Source: CAZGCA01 sp964524145 (lineage in GTDB: Bacteria; Hydrogenedentota; CAZGCA01). From it: a stretch of DNA of 55,138 nucleotides. The stretch is taken from contig CAZGCA010000035.1 in assembly GCA_964524145.1 (NCBI GenBank), positions 1 to 55,138 on the forward strand. Reading direction: 5' to 3'. Position 1 is the stretch's first letter, and the number at the start of each line of letters is the position of its first letter. The position numbers and the translations under genes were made by a program. Positions 9,199-16,879 of the stretch are shown piece by piece. The notes beneath the pieces are model-generated. The model saw nothing but the letters and a program-made list of their open reading frames with translations. It ran no database searches and had not been told where the DNA came from.

Positions 9199-11601
9199 AT
9201 GGTACGATATCTTTTGTTTGCTTGCGTCATCGTTTCCATCGGGGGCCTCTCGGTAAGTGCTCTCGGCGACCAGAAAACGTCCGTGCCGCTGATATACATA
9301 CTCGACTACAGTGAGCATCTATCGCGGGTTGGCGAGTTTGCCGGACAGGTCGGGGAGGCGCCACCGTATCTGCTCCATGTGGCCCATGACGGTCCATTCG
9401 TCAACTCTTGGGGAGCCTTGGAGCTGGATACCGCCCAGCCGATACCGCCCGCCGAGATGGAGAAACGGTTTGGCGACGTGCGCAAGATGGTGACCGAGGT
9501 GCGGAAATCCGGTGTAAAGATAGTCATACCGTACATCTGTAACCAGACGATAGCGGGAGATCCCGAGAAACGGTTGGGTATCTGGTGGTTCTACGACAAC
9601 TGGGACAACTACTCGAGGTTCGGTCTCGGCTCGAAGCCCATGGCTGACCCTATCGACTGGCTTGCACGCCAGCCCGACGGCCAGCCCCACTTCAACTACG
9701 AGAAACGGCACAAGTATTTCGCGCGTTTCGGGTACTACCGGTTCGCCCCGTGCGTCAACAACCCGTACTACAACGAGTATCTGCGCGGAATCGTTACGAC
9801 GATGGCTGCGGTGAATTTCGACGGCGTGTTTGTGGACAACTGTATCCTCAACTGTTACTGCGAGCACTGTCAGCGACGATTTCGCGAGTACCTGGGCAAG
9901 AAGTACAGCCCGACGCGGCTGGCCAAGCGTTTCGGCGTGAACAACGCGTCTCGAATAAACCTGGGTACCAAGGGCAACCGCTACTTGTGGTCGATGCAGT
10001 CGCCTGATTTCGCAGAGTTCTTGCGCACGACAGTGAAGACCGAAGAGCTCATCGAGTTTCTTGGCACCGACGATCCCGCCAAGGCCAACCTACCGGAAGG
10101 CGGCAACGGGTGGCTCTGGATGCATGTGCGCGGGTTCGAGAAGTATCTTCGCGAGAAGTACTCGGAAGCAGAGTTCGCCCGGAAGTACGGGCCGGCCAAA
10201 CTGGAAGATTGGGGAATTGTTACACCGGAAGACCGTGCGCTGTGGGCCGAGACGAAACTGTTCTGGGCCGACAGCATCAGAGAAAACCTCAAGAAGATTC
10301 AACGATGGACCTCGGAGATCAAGCGCGGGTTCTACATTGTGCCGAACTGGGGCGCGATGCAGTGGGTCAACGCCAATCACTTCCGCAGCGAGATAGGTCA
10401 CGACCTGCGTATATGGGCTGAGGCGTGCGACATGCAGATGTTCGAGGAAGACGCGGAGCCCGGCATGATCGCGCCGGGCGTCTATCTCGACTACATTCTC
10501 CAGTACAAGTACGCGCTGGCGTGCGGAACGAGAGCGGGCGTGCTCCACACGGTTGCGGACCAGTTGACGTGCGAGCTGTCTCACGCCGAAGCGGCGGCGG
10601 GCGGCGGCGGCGCGTTCATGCAGCCCGGCTACAACTACCCGGAAATTCGCAGGAAGTACGCGACGTTCTACGATGAGTATCGGTCTCTTTTCGACGGGAA
10701 CGTGTCCGTGGCGGACGTTGCTCTGGCGTACTTTTACGACGAACTCCACATGGGCAACCTCGACCACATCGAGCAGGTGTACAAGCTCACACGCTACCTC
10801 GCCGACCAGCACATTCTCTTCGAGTACGTCACCGAAACCGATCTTGCACGGGAACAGCTCGGCAAGTACAAGGTGCTCATACTTCCCGGTACGCGATATC
10901 TGAGCGCGCAACAGGTCGCGGCGGTCGAGAGTTTCCTCGTCAAGGGTGGTGCCGTTGTCTGCACGGGTAAGGCCGGCGATTTCGACGAGGACGCAAGACC
11001 GCGTCCCGCGAGCCCGTTTACAGGTCCGCGGCCCGGCGTCCATGCGTTGCTGCACGCCGAATCGCTCGGTTCGCTGTTGCCCGAGGACAGGCTGTCGCGT
11101 GAAGAGGCCTTGATGTTGAGCCGATCGGGCAGCGTCCGGCAGAACATGGACGTTCCGGGCGATCCGAGGTACGCGCTGCTCCGGGATGCTGATTACCGCA
11201 TCGGTATCGACCGCTACCTTGACGGCGGGAAGCTGCTCGAGTTCATGAACAAACACGCCGGCCACGATCTGCGGGTTGCTGACCCCAGACAGGCGATGGG
11301 CGTCCGGTTTAACGCCTACAGACCGGAACGTCCCGATAGGATACGGACGAAGACTCGGGTCCATGCTGTCAACTACAACGTCCCGATCGCCGGCGATCCC
11401 AAAGATCGCAAACTGGCCCCGGTCGAAAATATCGAGCTCACTGTTCGCACCCCGCGCGAACACCGGAATATCACCGCATTGCTGTTTCGGCCCGGCGCAG
11501 AGGCGGAGAATCTCGAAGTCAAACGCGACACGGTAGGGACGCACATCACGATACCGAGATTGGATATATATGCCATCATCTCCGTAGAGACGGCACCGTA
11601 G
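9199..11601 (+). CDS. Secreted GH42-like protein with trimerisation/GATase-like domain
   Basis: The protein has 800 residues. A signal peptide (1-23, MVRYLLFACVIVSIGG... ending in SALG) precedes a large alpha/beta part that reads like a clan GH-A TIM barrel: FDGVFVDNC, a CYCEHCQRRF cysteine motif and EACDMQMFEED. Around residues 540-600 is a flavodoxin/GATase-like segment (KVLILPGTRYLSAQQVAAVE), typical of the beta-galactosidase trimerisation domain of GH42 enzymes. The C-terminus is beta-rich. Family members are mostly uncharacterised, and I cannot assign the catalytic glutamates with certainty. The site GGAGG before 9199 fixes the start. A role in periplasmic or extracellular glycoside breakdown is inferred. 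Confidence 0.65.
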   Translation: MVRYLLFACVIVSIGGLSVSALGDQKTSVPLIYILDYSEHLSRVGEFAGQVGEAPPYLLHVAHDGPFVNSWGALELDTAQPIPPAEMEKRFGDVRKMVTEVRKSGVKIVIPYICNQTIAGDPEKRLGIWWFYDNWDNYSRFGLGSKPMADPIDWLARQPDGQPHFNYEKRHKYFARFGYYRFAPCVNNPYYNEYLRGIVTTMAAVNFDGVFVDNCILNCYCEHCQRRFREYLGKKYSPTRLAKRFGVNNASRINLGTKGNRYLWSMQSPDFAEFLRTTVKTEELIEFLGTDDPAKANLPEGGNGWLWMHVRGFEKYLREKYSEAEFARKYGPAKLEDWGIVTPEDRALWAETKLFWADSIRENLKKIQRWTSEIKRGFYIVPNWGAMQWVNANHFRSEIGHDLRIWAEACDMQMFEEDAEPGMIAPGVYLDYILQYKYALACGTRAGVLHTVADQLTCELSHAEAAAGGGGAFMQPGYNYPEIRRKYATFYDEYRSLFDGNVSVADVALAYFYDELHMGNLDHIEQVYKLTRYLADQHILFEYVTETDLAREQLGKYKVLILPGTRYLSAQQVAAVESFLVKGGAVVCTGKAGDFDEDARPRPASPFTGPRPGVHALLHAESLGSLLPEDRLSREEALMLSRSGSVRQNMDVPGDPRYALLRDADYRIGIDRYLDGGKLLEFMNKHAGHDLRVADPRQAMGVRFNAYRPERPDRIRTKTRVHAVNYNVPIAGDPKDRKLAPVENIELTVRTPREHRNITALLFRPGAEAENLEVKRDTVGTHITIPRLDIYAIISVETAP

Positions 11602-11691
11602 AGAGGGAGGGGAATGCGAGACCTAAGACTCGCTGTGACCGACTGCGGCAGTGGCTCAGTAGTCTCGGTTCAGACGGTGAAGTTGCAGCTC

Positions 11692-12108
11692 CTATCTTCC
11701 CATGGCTATGAGGTAGATCCAGTTCGATATGACGACGACTGCGACGAGTACCCGGACAATATTCAGCTCTCTCCGGCCATTCAGGTGCAGCCTGATGCGG
11801 GGCTTGCGGAACGCCAGCACGACGGCAGCGTAGACAACGAACACGACCATAAAGGCGAAGATAAGGGCGGCAACCGGGTTCATCAGGAACCCGTCGAGCA
11901 GCCTCAGCCTGGCTATCAAGCGGAACGTGCGCGTGAACCCGCACGTTGGGCACGGGATGCCCGTGATCTTATGAAACAAACACGGTGGCAACGGTATCCG
12001 GTCGAACGGAACGAACCGCGAGCAGAGAGCCACGAACAGCCCTATTGAACCCCAGATAAGCTCGTGGTTCACGGCCTTTGGCTGCAGTTCCTCCAGCTCG
12101 AATCGCAA
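11692..12108 (-). CDS. DUF2752 membrane protein
   Basis: A small integral membrane protein (about 138 residues from a TTG at 12108) with the DUF2752 signature CPTCGFTRTF after CLFHKITGIP. At least three hydrophobic stretches are visible: IWGSIGLFVALC, AALIFAFMVVFVVYAAVVLA and VLVAVVVISNWIYLIA. The function of this family is unknown. The frame is open upstream to 12459, but that part lies over the next gene, so the start must be near 12108. The TTG there has GAGG about nine bases upstream; a GTG a little downstream is the alternative. It follows the zinc-ribbon Yip1 gene by 17 bases and is probably cotranscribed with it, as is often seen for DUF2752 proteins next to other membrane proteins. 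Confidence 0.7.
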   Translation of the reverse strand: MRFELEELQPKAVNHELIWGSIGLFVALCSRFVPFDRIPLPPCLFHKITGIPCPTCGFTRTFRLIARLRLLDGFLMNPVAALIFAFMVVFVVYAAVVLAFRKPRIRLHLNGRRELNIVRVLVAVVVISNWIYLIAMGR

Positions 12109-12125
12109 TCGTCCGAAACCTCGAC

Positions 12126-13238
12126 TTAAACCGACGGCCCCATTTGTTGTAGACTCTGCCACAGCGCCGGTCCGAACATGGCAAGAATCAACCCGATGCA
12201 CGTGCAGCAGGCAATAAGCGGCAGCAAGACCGCAATGAGCGCCCTGCCCGTAGAGATCTCGTGCGCCTTGCTCAACCCGATAACCTCGCACACCATACCC
12301 CAAATACCGGCGATCATCCCAATGCAGGGGATCATGCCGAGAAGGGATGTCGCACCGGTGGTGTATGCGAGCACGCGAAACGTCGCCTCGAATCCTTGTT
12401 TCGCGCCACCGACGAGCATGAGGCACAGATGCGTGATGCCGCTGGCCACGAACAACCACATCGCGATAAACACAGGAGCCGCGACAACAGACCCGAAAGC
12501 AAAAGCTACTACACCCGCTCCGGCCGCCAAGTCCGCCTGAGCAGCTAGTCCCATAGCGGTCATGGCCAGCTGAAAGAAGGCTCCGATGATTGCGGCGACG
12601 GTGCCGAAGATCACCGCGAAGAGCAGCGGGCTGCCGACACCGCCCTCGACGCGCATGTCGCTGAAGGTTGCCGTTGGCGACAGCAGCACGCCCTTCACGG
12701 TTTGGAAGAGCGCACTAAAGAACCCGAGCTGGCTTCGGTTCTCCCATGGCGGACCCGTACGGACACCTGCACCCTCAGCACCGGCCGTCTGCGCGTCGAA
12801 CGTCTGACCCGTGCGCAGATCGAACCCGCACGTGGTGCATAGTATCGCATCGGGTTCCAACGTTGTTCCGCAGTTGGGGCACACCTGTCGCGACCGACCG
12901 GCATCGTAACCCGGCGGCCATGCGCCCGGCGGCGGTGGCGGTGCCTGGCGCGGCGGCGGCGGGATGCCCGGACCGGGACCAAATCCCGGCGGCTCCGCGG
13001 ACGGTGGGATTGGCGGCACCTGACGCGGAGGGACGGGTGGCACCTGGGGGCCAAGACCGGGTTCCGGCGCGCTGGGGCCCGGCGGTGTAAGCGGAACCAC
13101 ACCCAATGGTGCCGGCCGCACGTTTCTCATGGTTATCTTGATGCTGCGGCCACAACTGACACACCGCCCGGTTTTCCCGACAGCCTCGTCAGGAACGCTC
13201 ATCTCCTGACCGCACTTGCACGTTAGTATGTAAGGCAT
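12126..13238 (-). CDS. Zinc-ribbon and Yip1-family membrane protein
   Basis: The protein has 370 residues with an unusual layout. The N-terminal zinc ribbon uses C7, C9, C26 and C29 (TCKCGQEM...GRCVSCG). A long Pro/Gly-rich linker (about 42-112) leads to a second zinc ribbon (C120, C123, C134, C137: CPNCGTTLEPD...CTTCG). The rest (about 175-370) is a Yip1-type membrane domain with about five hydrophobic segments. Yip1-like domains in bacteria have no settled role. The ribbons are expected on the cytoplasmic side. The N-terminal ribbon is very similar to that of the LRR protein at 44808-45155, which suggests a shared module. The site GGGAGGAG before the ATG supports the start. Confidence 0.75.
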   Translation of the reverse strand: MPYILTCKCGQEMSVPDEAVGKTGRCVSCGRSIKITMRNVRPAPLGVVPLTPPGPSAPEPGLGPQVPPVPPRQVPPIPPSAEPPGFGPGPGIPPPPRQAPPPPPGAWPPGYDAGRSRQVCPNCGTTLEPDAILCTTCGFDLRTGQTFDAQTAGAEGAGVRTGPPWENRSQLGFFSALFQTVKGVLLSPTATFSDMRVEGGVGSPLLFAVIFGTVAAIIGAFFQLAMTAMGLAAQADLAAGAGVVAFAFGSVVAAPVFIAMWLFVASGITHLCLMLVGGAKQGFEATFRVLAYTTGATSLLGMIPCIGMIAGIWGMVCEVIGLSKAHEISTGRALIAVLLPLIACCTCIGLILAMFGPALWQSLQQMGPSV

Positions 13239-13323
13239 CGCTCTCCTCCCGCTTGTTCAGCCTACCGTATGATAAGACTGGTGATGTTCTAACGTTTCTT
13301 TGCCTGGCAATTCAGCGCGCATC

Positions 13324-14517
13324 CTACCTGAAGGTGCGCTGCACATCGAGCGCTGCCTTCGTGAACCGTCGAGCAAAACCCGAAGTGCGGAACCGTTTCT
13401 TGCCCTTCAGGTACGTTGTCATCGTGTCGCCGAGCGGCTTCACCCATCGGGCCGGCAGCTTTTTGGCCCCGAGCATCGCGCCCAGAAGCGATCCGGCCGT
13501 CGCGCCCGTGCAGTCGGTATCCATTCCGCCCATCACAGTGTAGCAGATCGTCTTCCCGAAATCACCGGAACCGTGGTACAACCCGAGCACGGTCACGGCG
13601 GCGTTGTTAAGAGTGTGCACCCCGTTCATCCCTTTGAACTTCCGTGTGATACGGTCATGCGTCTCTGCCCAGTTCCGATCCTTTCTGCACCATGTCACCG
13701 TCTGTCTGATCGTCTGCGCGAGCCGCGAGCGTTTGGGGATCTCGGTCAAACCGATACGAATACACTCCATCGGGTCGTCCACAACAAATGCCGCCGCAAT
13801 GGCCGCCGAAAAGAACATCGCACCGTACACGCCCGTCTTGATATGGCTCAGCGTCGCGTCGCGGTACGCCAGTTCGGCCGCAAGCTCGGGCATGCCCGCA
13901 GCAGCGTATCCCCACGGGTCGGAGCGTATGTCGGCACCTATCCATTCTGCGTACGGATTGTCCTTGATCGCAGTCCGTGGCGGTTTGACACCCGCACGCA
14001 GGTTGTCCAGAGCGACCTTCTCGGCAGTGCACGCCATCGGCAGATACTTCAGCCACATCCTGCCGACGTCGGCTGTTGTGAATTCAAGCCCGCATTCCTC
14101 GAGGATCAAGAGGCCCAATATGGTGTAGGCCAGATCGTCATCGCTGCCGATGTGAGTTATCTTGCCGCGCAGGAAGTGCTCGATCGGTTCGACATAATGG
14201 TGCCCGTGTGCCGGGGTTTCCTTCCAGTAGCCGTCCAACGGGTAGTTCTGGCCGATCTTGCGAGCCCACACCTCTATACGCGCGCGCGACATTCCCTCAA
14301 CCGGTATCCCCAGAATGCACCCTGCGCCGCGACCGAGCAGCGCGCCGAGCATCTTGTCGTAGAGCCGTTCCTCGTCGAGATCCAGGTCCAGCGTGCGAGG
14401 TCCTCGCATCCGCGCCGAACGAATATCTTTCAACGTATCCGGCTCGAGCTGGTCCAAGCCGGGTTCGGTCTCGAGCCGTTCGGCGTTCTTGATGAGACGC
14501 GCCAGGGCCGCGTCCAC
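13324..14517 (-). CDS. ADP-ribosylglycohydrolase-family protein
   Basis: The protein has about 397 residues and belongs to the ADP-ribosyl-glycohydrolase (DraG/ARH) fold. Magnesium-binding motifs are visible: GSDDDLAYT at about 124-132 (usual form TDDT) and GGMDTDCTGA at about 330-339 (usual form GGDTDT). GALLGRGAGCILG at 58-70 is the usual N-terminal motif of the fold. Enzymes of this family remove ADP-ribose from proteins or small molecules, but many bacterial members are uncharacterised. The start is uncertain. The annotated codon is GTG at 14517, and the frame stays open upstream to about 14660 with plausible protein (SYFSSLESRVGTLLSWLAFK) but without an ATG, GTG or TTG. The beginning may therefore lie at a rarer start codon. 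Confidence 0.75.
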   Translation of the reverse strand: MDAALARLIKNAERLETEPGLDQLEPDTLKDIRSARMRGPRTLDLDLDEERLYDKMLGALLGRGAGCILGIPVEGMSRARIEVWARKIGQNYPLDGYWKETPAHGHHYVEPIEHFLRGKITHIGSDDDLAYTILGLLILEECGLEFTTADVGRMWLKYLPMACTAEKVALDNLRAGVKPPRTAIKDNPYAEWIGADIRSDPWGYAAAGMPELAAELAYRDATLSHIKTGVYGAMFFSAAIAAAFVVDDPMECIRIGLTEIPKRSRLAQTIRQTVTWCRKDRNWAETHDRITRKFKGMNGVHTLNNAAVTVLGLYHGSGDFGKTICYTVMGGMDTDCTGATAGSLLGAMLGAKKLPARWVKPLGDTMTTYLKGKKRFRTSGFARRFTKAALDVQRTFR

Positions 14518-14671
14518 CTCGGCTTCGAGACGCGCCGTATCGCCCCCCTGTTCTTTCTTGAAGGCGAGCCACGACAGCAGAGTCCCGACCCGGGATTCAA
14601 GAGATGAGAAGTAGCTTACGAGAAGTTCCTTTCCTTGCCTGCGCGTCTGTTCTGCGGTTCAGTCTGCAGGA

Positions 14672-15421
14672 TCAAATCCACGGCGGTTCGCCCTGGATAG
14701 AATCGATCAGTTCTGCTACGGCATCGATCTGGGACGGATCTCCATCGAGCAGAAGCCATATGGCGCCTTCCGCGCCGCCGACGCCGCCGGACCCGATATG
14801 TGTAGCGCGCAGTCCGGTAAGGATGTCGATCGCTTCGATCTCGGTTATGATCTCGCCCCACACAGGCATCATGCGCGGCGTGGGTGTTGCGTACTCGCAG
14901 GCCTCGGCCAGCAACCGGGCCACCTGAAGCACGTCAGCTCCGATCTCCTTCTCGAGCCCGACCGGCACAATCAGCTGTATGCGCCGGCCAACGATCTGGC
15001 CGATGGTTGCGCCTATTGTCCCCGCGGACTCCGAACCAATGAGTATGCCGGCCAGCTTCTGCTGGTAGTTGAGCGCGTTGCATCCCTTGAGGTACACGTC
15101 CCCGGCCTTCATCTCGGCCGGCGCGTTGAACCGGTCGAGGTCTTCGACGATCTCGCCGTTCCTCAACACGATGTCAGGCATCACGGCAGACGTGAAGTTA
15201 ACCAGCGTCTGGGGTCTCATCGGAAGGGTCAACCCGCTGCGATACGCAGTCTTATCGATCTGCTTTCCGAGCAGTTCCTCAACAACGTAGCTGTTGGTCG
15301 AGCCGGTTGCTATCACTACCATGCCGGATTCGAGCGCGCGCTTGACGCTCGGCATCGCGGCAACGCCTTTTGCAATCAATCTTTTCGACTCGGACACGGT
15401 TAATACCACTTGTCGCCTCAA
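14672..15421 (-). CDS. Conserved protein of unknown function linked to HypA/HypB
   Basis: I do not recognise a named family for this 249-residue protein. It has no signal peptide or clear membrane segment. Glycine-rich motifs suggest a nucleotide- or cofactor-binding alpha/beta fold: VIATGSTNSYVVEELLG near 36-52, GDVYLKGCNALNYQ near 107-120 and SESAGTIGATIGQIVGRR near 130-147. It starts at a TTG that overlaps the hypB stop (TTGA), with GGAGGT about nine bases upstream, so it is translationally coupled to hypB. This placement suggests a part in nickel-enzyme maturation or in the target enzyme's pathway. That is inference from context only. Confidence 0.7.
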   Translation of the reverse strand: MRRQVVLTVSESKRLIAKGVAAMPSVKRALESGMVVIATGSTNSYVVEELLGKQIDKTAYRSGLTLPMRPQTLVNFTSAVMPDIVLRNGEIVEDLDRFNAPAEMKAGDVYLKGCNALNYQQKLAGILIGSESAGTIGATIGQIVGRRIQLIVPVGLEKEIGADVLQVARLLAEACEYATPTPRMMPVWGEIITEIEAIDILTGLRATHIGSGGVGGAEGAIWLLLDGDPSQIDAVAELIDSIQGEPPWI

Positions 15422-16104
15422 CGCTCATCACCTCCGTCTTGTTCGCGGCCGGCGTTCCGTTTCGCCAGCAGCCATTGGGTCCACGCTTCGATCCCATCGC
15501 CGGTGGTGTTGCAGACCTGGAACACCTCGAGCGATGAGTTAATAGCCTTGAGATCGGCTATAGCAACGTCCATATTGAAGTTTGTCTGAGCCAGCAGGTC
15601 GGTTTTGGTGATTACCGTGCAAGCCGACTTGAGAAACGCTGCGGGATACTTGGTGGGCTTGTCGTCACCTTCCGTGACACTCAACACGGTGACCTTCGCG
15701 TGTTCGCCAAGATCGAAGCCAGCCGGGCACACAAGGTTGCCGACATTCTCGATAAACAAGATATCGATCTTGCTCAGCGGCAACTCGTCCAGCACCGAGT
15801 CGAGCATGTTTGCGTCCAGGTGGCAACCGCCGGCGGTGTTGATCTGAATCACCGGGACGCCGAGAGCGCCGATACGTTCCGCATCGCGTCTCGTTGCGAC
15901 GTCGCCCTCGATGACGCCAATACTCAGCCCCGAGGTTCTTCCCACCTCCCTGATTGTCTGCTCGAGCAACGTCGTCTTTCCCGAGCCAGGCGAACCTAGA
16001 ACGTTGATTACCAAGACGTCCCTCGACCCAAACAGACGCCGGTTCTGCTCGGCGAGCCGCTTGTTCGCGGCCAGTATCCCCTCGAAAACTCTAATCTCCG
16101 TCAT
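15418..16104 (-). CDS. hypB: Hydrogenase/urease nickel-insertion GTPase HypB
   Basis: HypB is a GTPase that works with HypA to deliver nickel to [NiFe]-hydrogenase or other nickel enzymes. The 228-residue protein shows the P-loop GSPGSGKT (37-44), EGD (66-68), the metal-binding C94-H95 pair and C126 (both in regions known to bind Zn/Ni at the dimer interface), and the guanine-specificity motif TKTD (166-169). The N-terminal CxxCGC high-affinity nickel motif and any histidine-rich stretch are absent, as in many HypB proteins. The start at 16104 has GGGAG about nine bases upstream and overlaps the end of hypA by 14 bases. No hydrogenase or other hyp genes lie in the window. Confidence 0.92.
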   Translation of the reverse strand: MTEIRVFEGILAANKRLAEQNRRLFGSRDVLVINVLGSPGSGKTTLLEQTIREVGRTSGLSIGVIEGDVATRRDAERIGALGVPVIQINTAGGCHLDANMLDSVLDELPLSKIDILFIENVGNLVCPAGFDLGEHAKVTVLSVTEGDDKPTKYPAAFLKSACTVITKTDLLAQTNFNMDVAIADLKAINSSLEVFQVCNTTGDGIEAWTQWLLAKRNAGREQDGGDER

Positions 16105-16450
16105 CGGATTGCTCTCCCTGGATTGTCTCAATATAGAGTTCGTCGCCCGCCACGAACTCCAGGTTCTTGCCGCCGCATTCGGGGCACAGAAAGTCGTACT
16201 TCTCAATGGACACCTCTTTATCGCAGTCCCTGCAGCGATATGTCATCGCGACCTGGTGTATATCGAGCGATGCACCTTCGGCTATTGTATCCTTGGTGCA
16301 GATATCGAAGCAAAACGTCAGCGACTCCGGCACGATGTGGCCGAAAGCGCCAACACGTATCGTGACACGAGTAACTCGCGCCAAATCATTCTCCCTGCCG
16401 GTGTCAATCGCCACCCGAGCAATCTCCCTCGCTATCGTGAACTCATGCAT
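16091..16450 (-). CDS. hypA: Nickel metallochaperone HypA
   Basis: HypA binds nickel and passes it to hydrogenase or urease together with HypB. The 119-residue protein begins with MHE, whose His2 is the nickel ligand in known HypA proteins. A Cys4 zinc site is formed by C73, C76, C89 and C92 (CRDC and CPEC). The length matches the family. The frame is open further upstream to 16513, but the MHE start is decisive. It is the first gene of a three-gene unit: hypA, hypB and an unknown protein. Confidence 0.93.
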   Translation of the reverse strand: MHEFTIAREIARVAIDTGRENDLARVTRVTIRVGAFGHIVPESLTFCFDICTKDTIAEGASLDIHQVAMTYRCRDCDKEVSIEKYDFLCPECGGKNLEFVAGDELYIETIQGEQSDDGD

Positions 16451-16684
16451 ACAACCTGTCCCGAGTAAGGCCTCCTTGTCTATGCGATCGTTGTCTGAGA
16501 AACTTCTGTCCACGCGACATCATGCCGGCTCGTGCTTCTTTTGTAGCAGGTACCGCCTTATATAGTCAAGTAAGAAGCAGCACTTCTTTCCGCACTCCTG
16601 TCATTGTTTCCGCGCGGGAGCGCTGGCTGGGCAGGCCGGAATCGACTGAAATGGCCCTTTCCCGGCATTCTAGCCAAACGCGAT
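16451..16684 (-). other. Gap upstream of hypA
   Basis: No gene is visible. A possible minus-strand promoter for hypA is listed separately (16541-16569). The rest shows nothing that I can interpret. Confidence 0.4.
16541..16569 (-). promoter_or_regulatory. Possible hypA promoter
   Basis: On the minus strand: TTGACT (16569-16564), 17-base spacer, CTACAA (16546-16541). The -35 is good and the -10 weak. It would leave a leader of about 85 bases. Confidence 0.35.
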
Positions 16685-16713
16685 TTGACAGAATGCAACT
16701 GTTTGGCTATAAT
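16685..16713 (+). promoter_or_regulatory. Consensus promoter for the sensor kinase
   Basis: Perfect TTGACA at 16685-16690, a 17-base spacer and perfect TATAAT at 16708-16713. This is the strongest promoter match in the window. Transcription should begin near 16720, about 160 bases before the kinase start. Confidence 0.8.
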
Positions 16714-16719
16714 ATGATT

Positions 16720-16879
16720 ACGGCAGTGGGCGATGGGAGTAACATAGTCTCCCATCCGGGGATTGGAATCCCTCAAAGACGCACGCAGATGGCAGCACAT
16801 GGTCCCGTGGAGGGAGTGTGCTTGGACCTAACAGACACTGGATTGATGCTGGCTGATTCTGGGTCGCGGAGTTTGGAGC
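16720..16879 (+). ncRNA. Structured 5' leader of the sensor kinase mRNA
   Basis: The transcript from the consensus promoter would carry two adjacent hairpins: GATGGGAG/CTCCCATC (16732-16739 with 16749-16756) and GGGAT/ATCCC with a four-base loop (16759-16763 with 16768-16772). A looser pair follows, GGTCC/GGACC (16801-16805 with 16824-16828). No known riboswitch class was recognised; I looked for c-di-GMP (GEMM) features because of the downstream diguanylate cyclase and did not find them. The kinase ribosome binding site, GGAG at 16868-16871, lies at the end. It may be a regulatory leader or only a stable untranslated region. Confidence 0.4.

Noticed and set aside
10090..11544. 484-codon minus-strand frame inside the GH42-like gene
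   Set aside because: It is antisense to a gene with a promoter, ribosome binding site and signal peptide, and has shadow-like composition.
13300..14607. 435-codon plus-strand frame over the ADP-ribosylglycohydrolase gene
   Set aside because: The minus-strand product has the magnesium-binding motifs of a known family. The plus frame has none.
16757..16773. tRNA T-arm-like GGGATTGGAATCCC
   Set aside because: No acceptor, D or anticodon stems could be built around it; it is better read as a simple hairpin.
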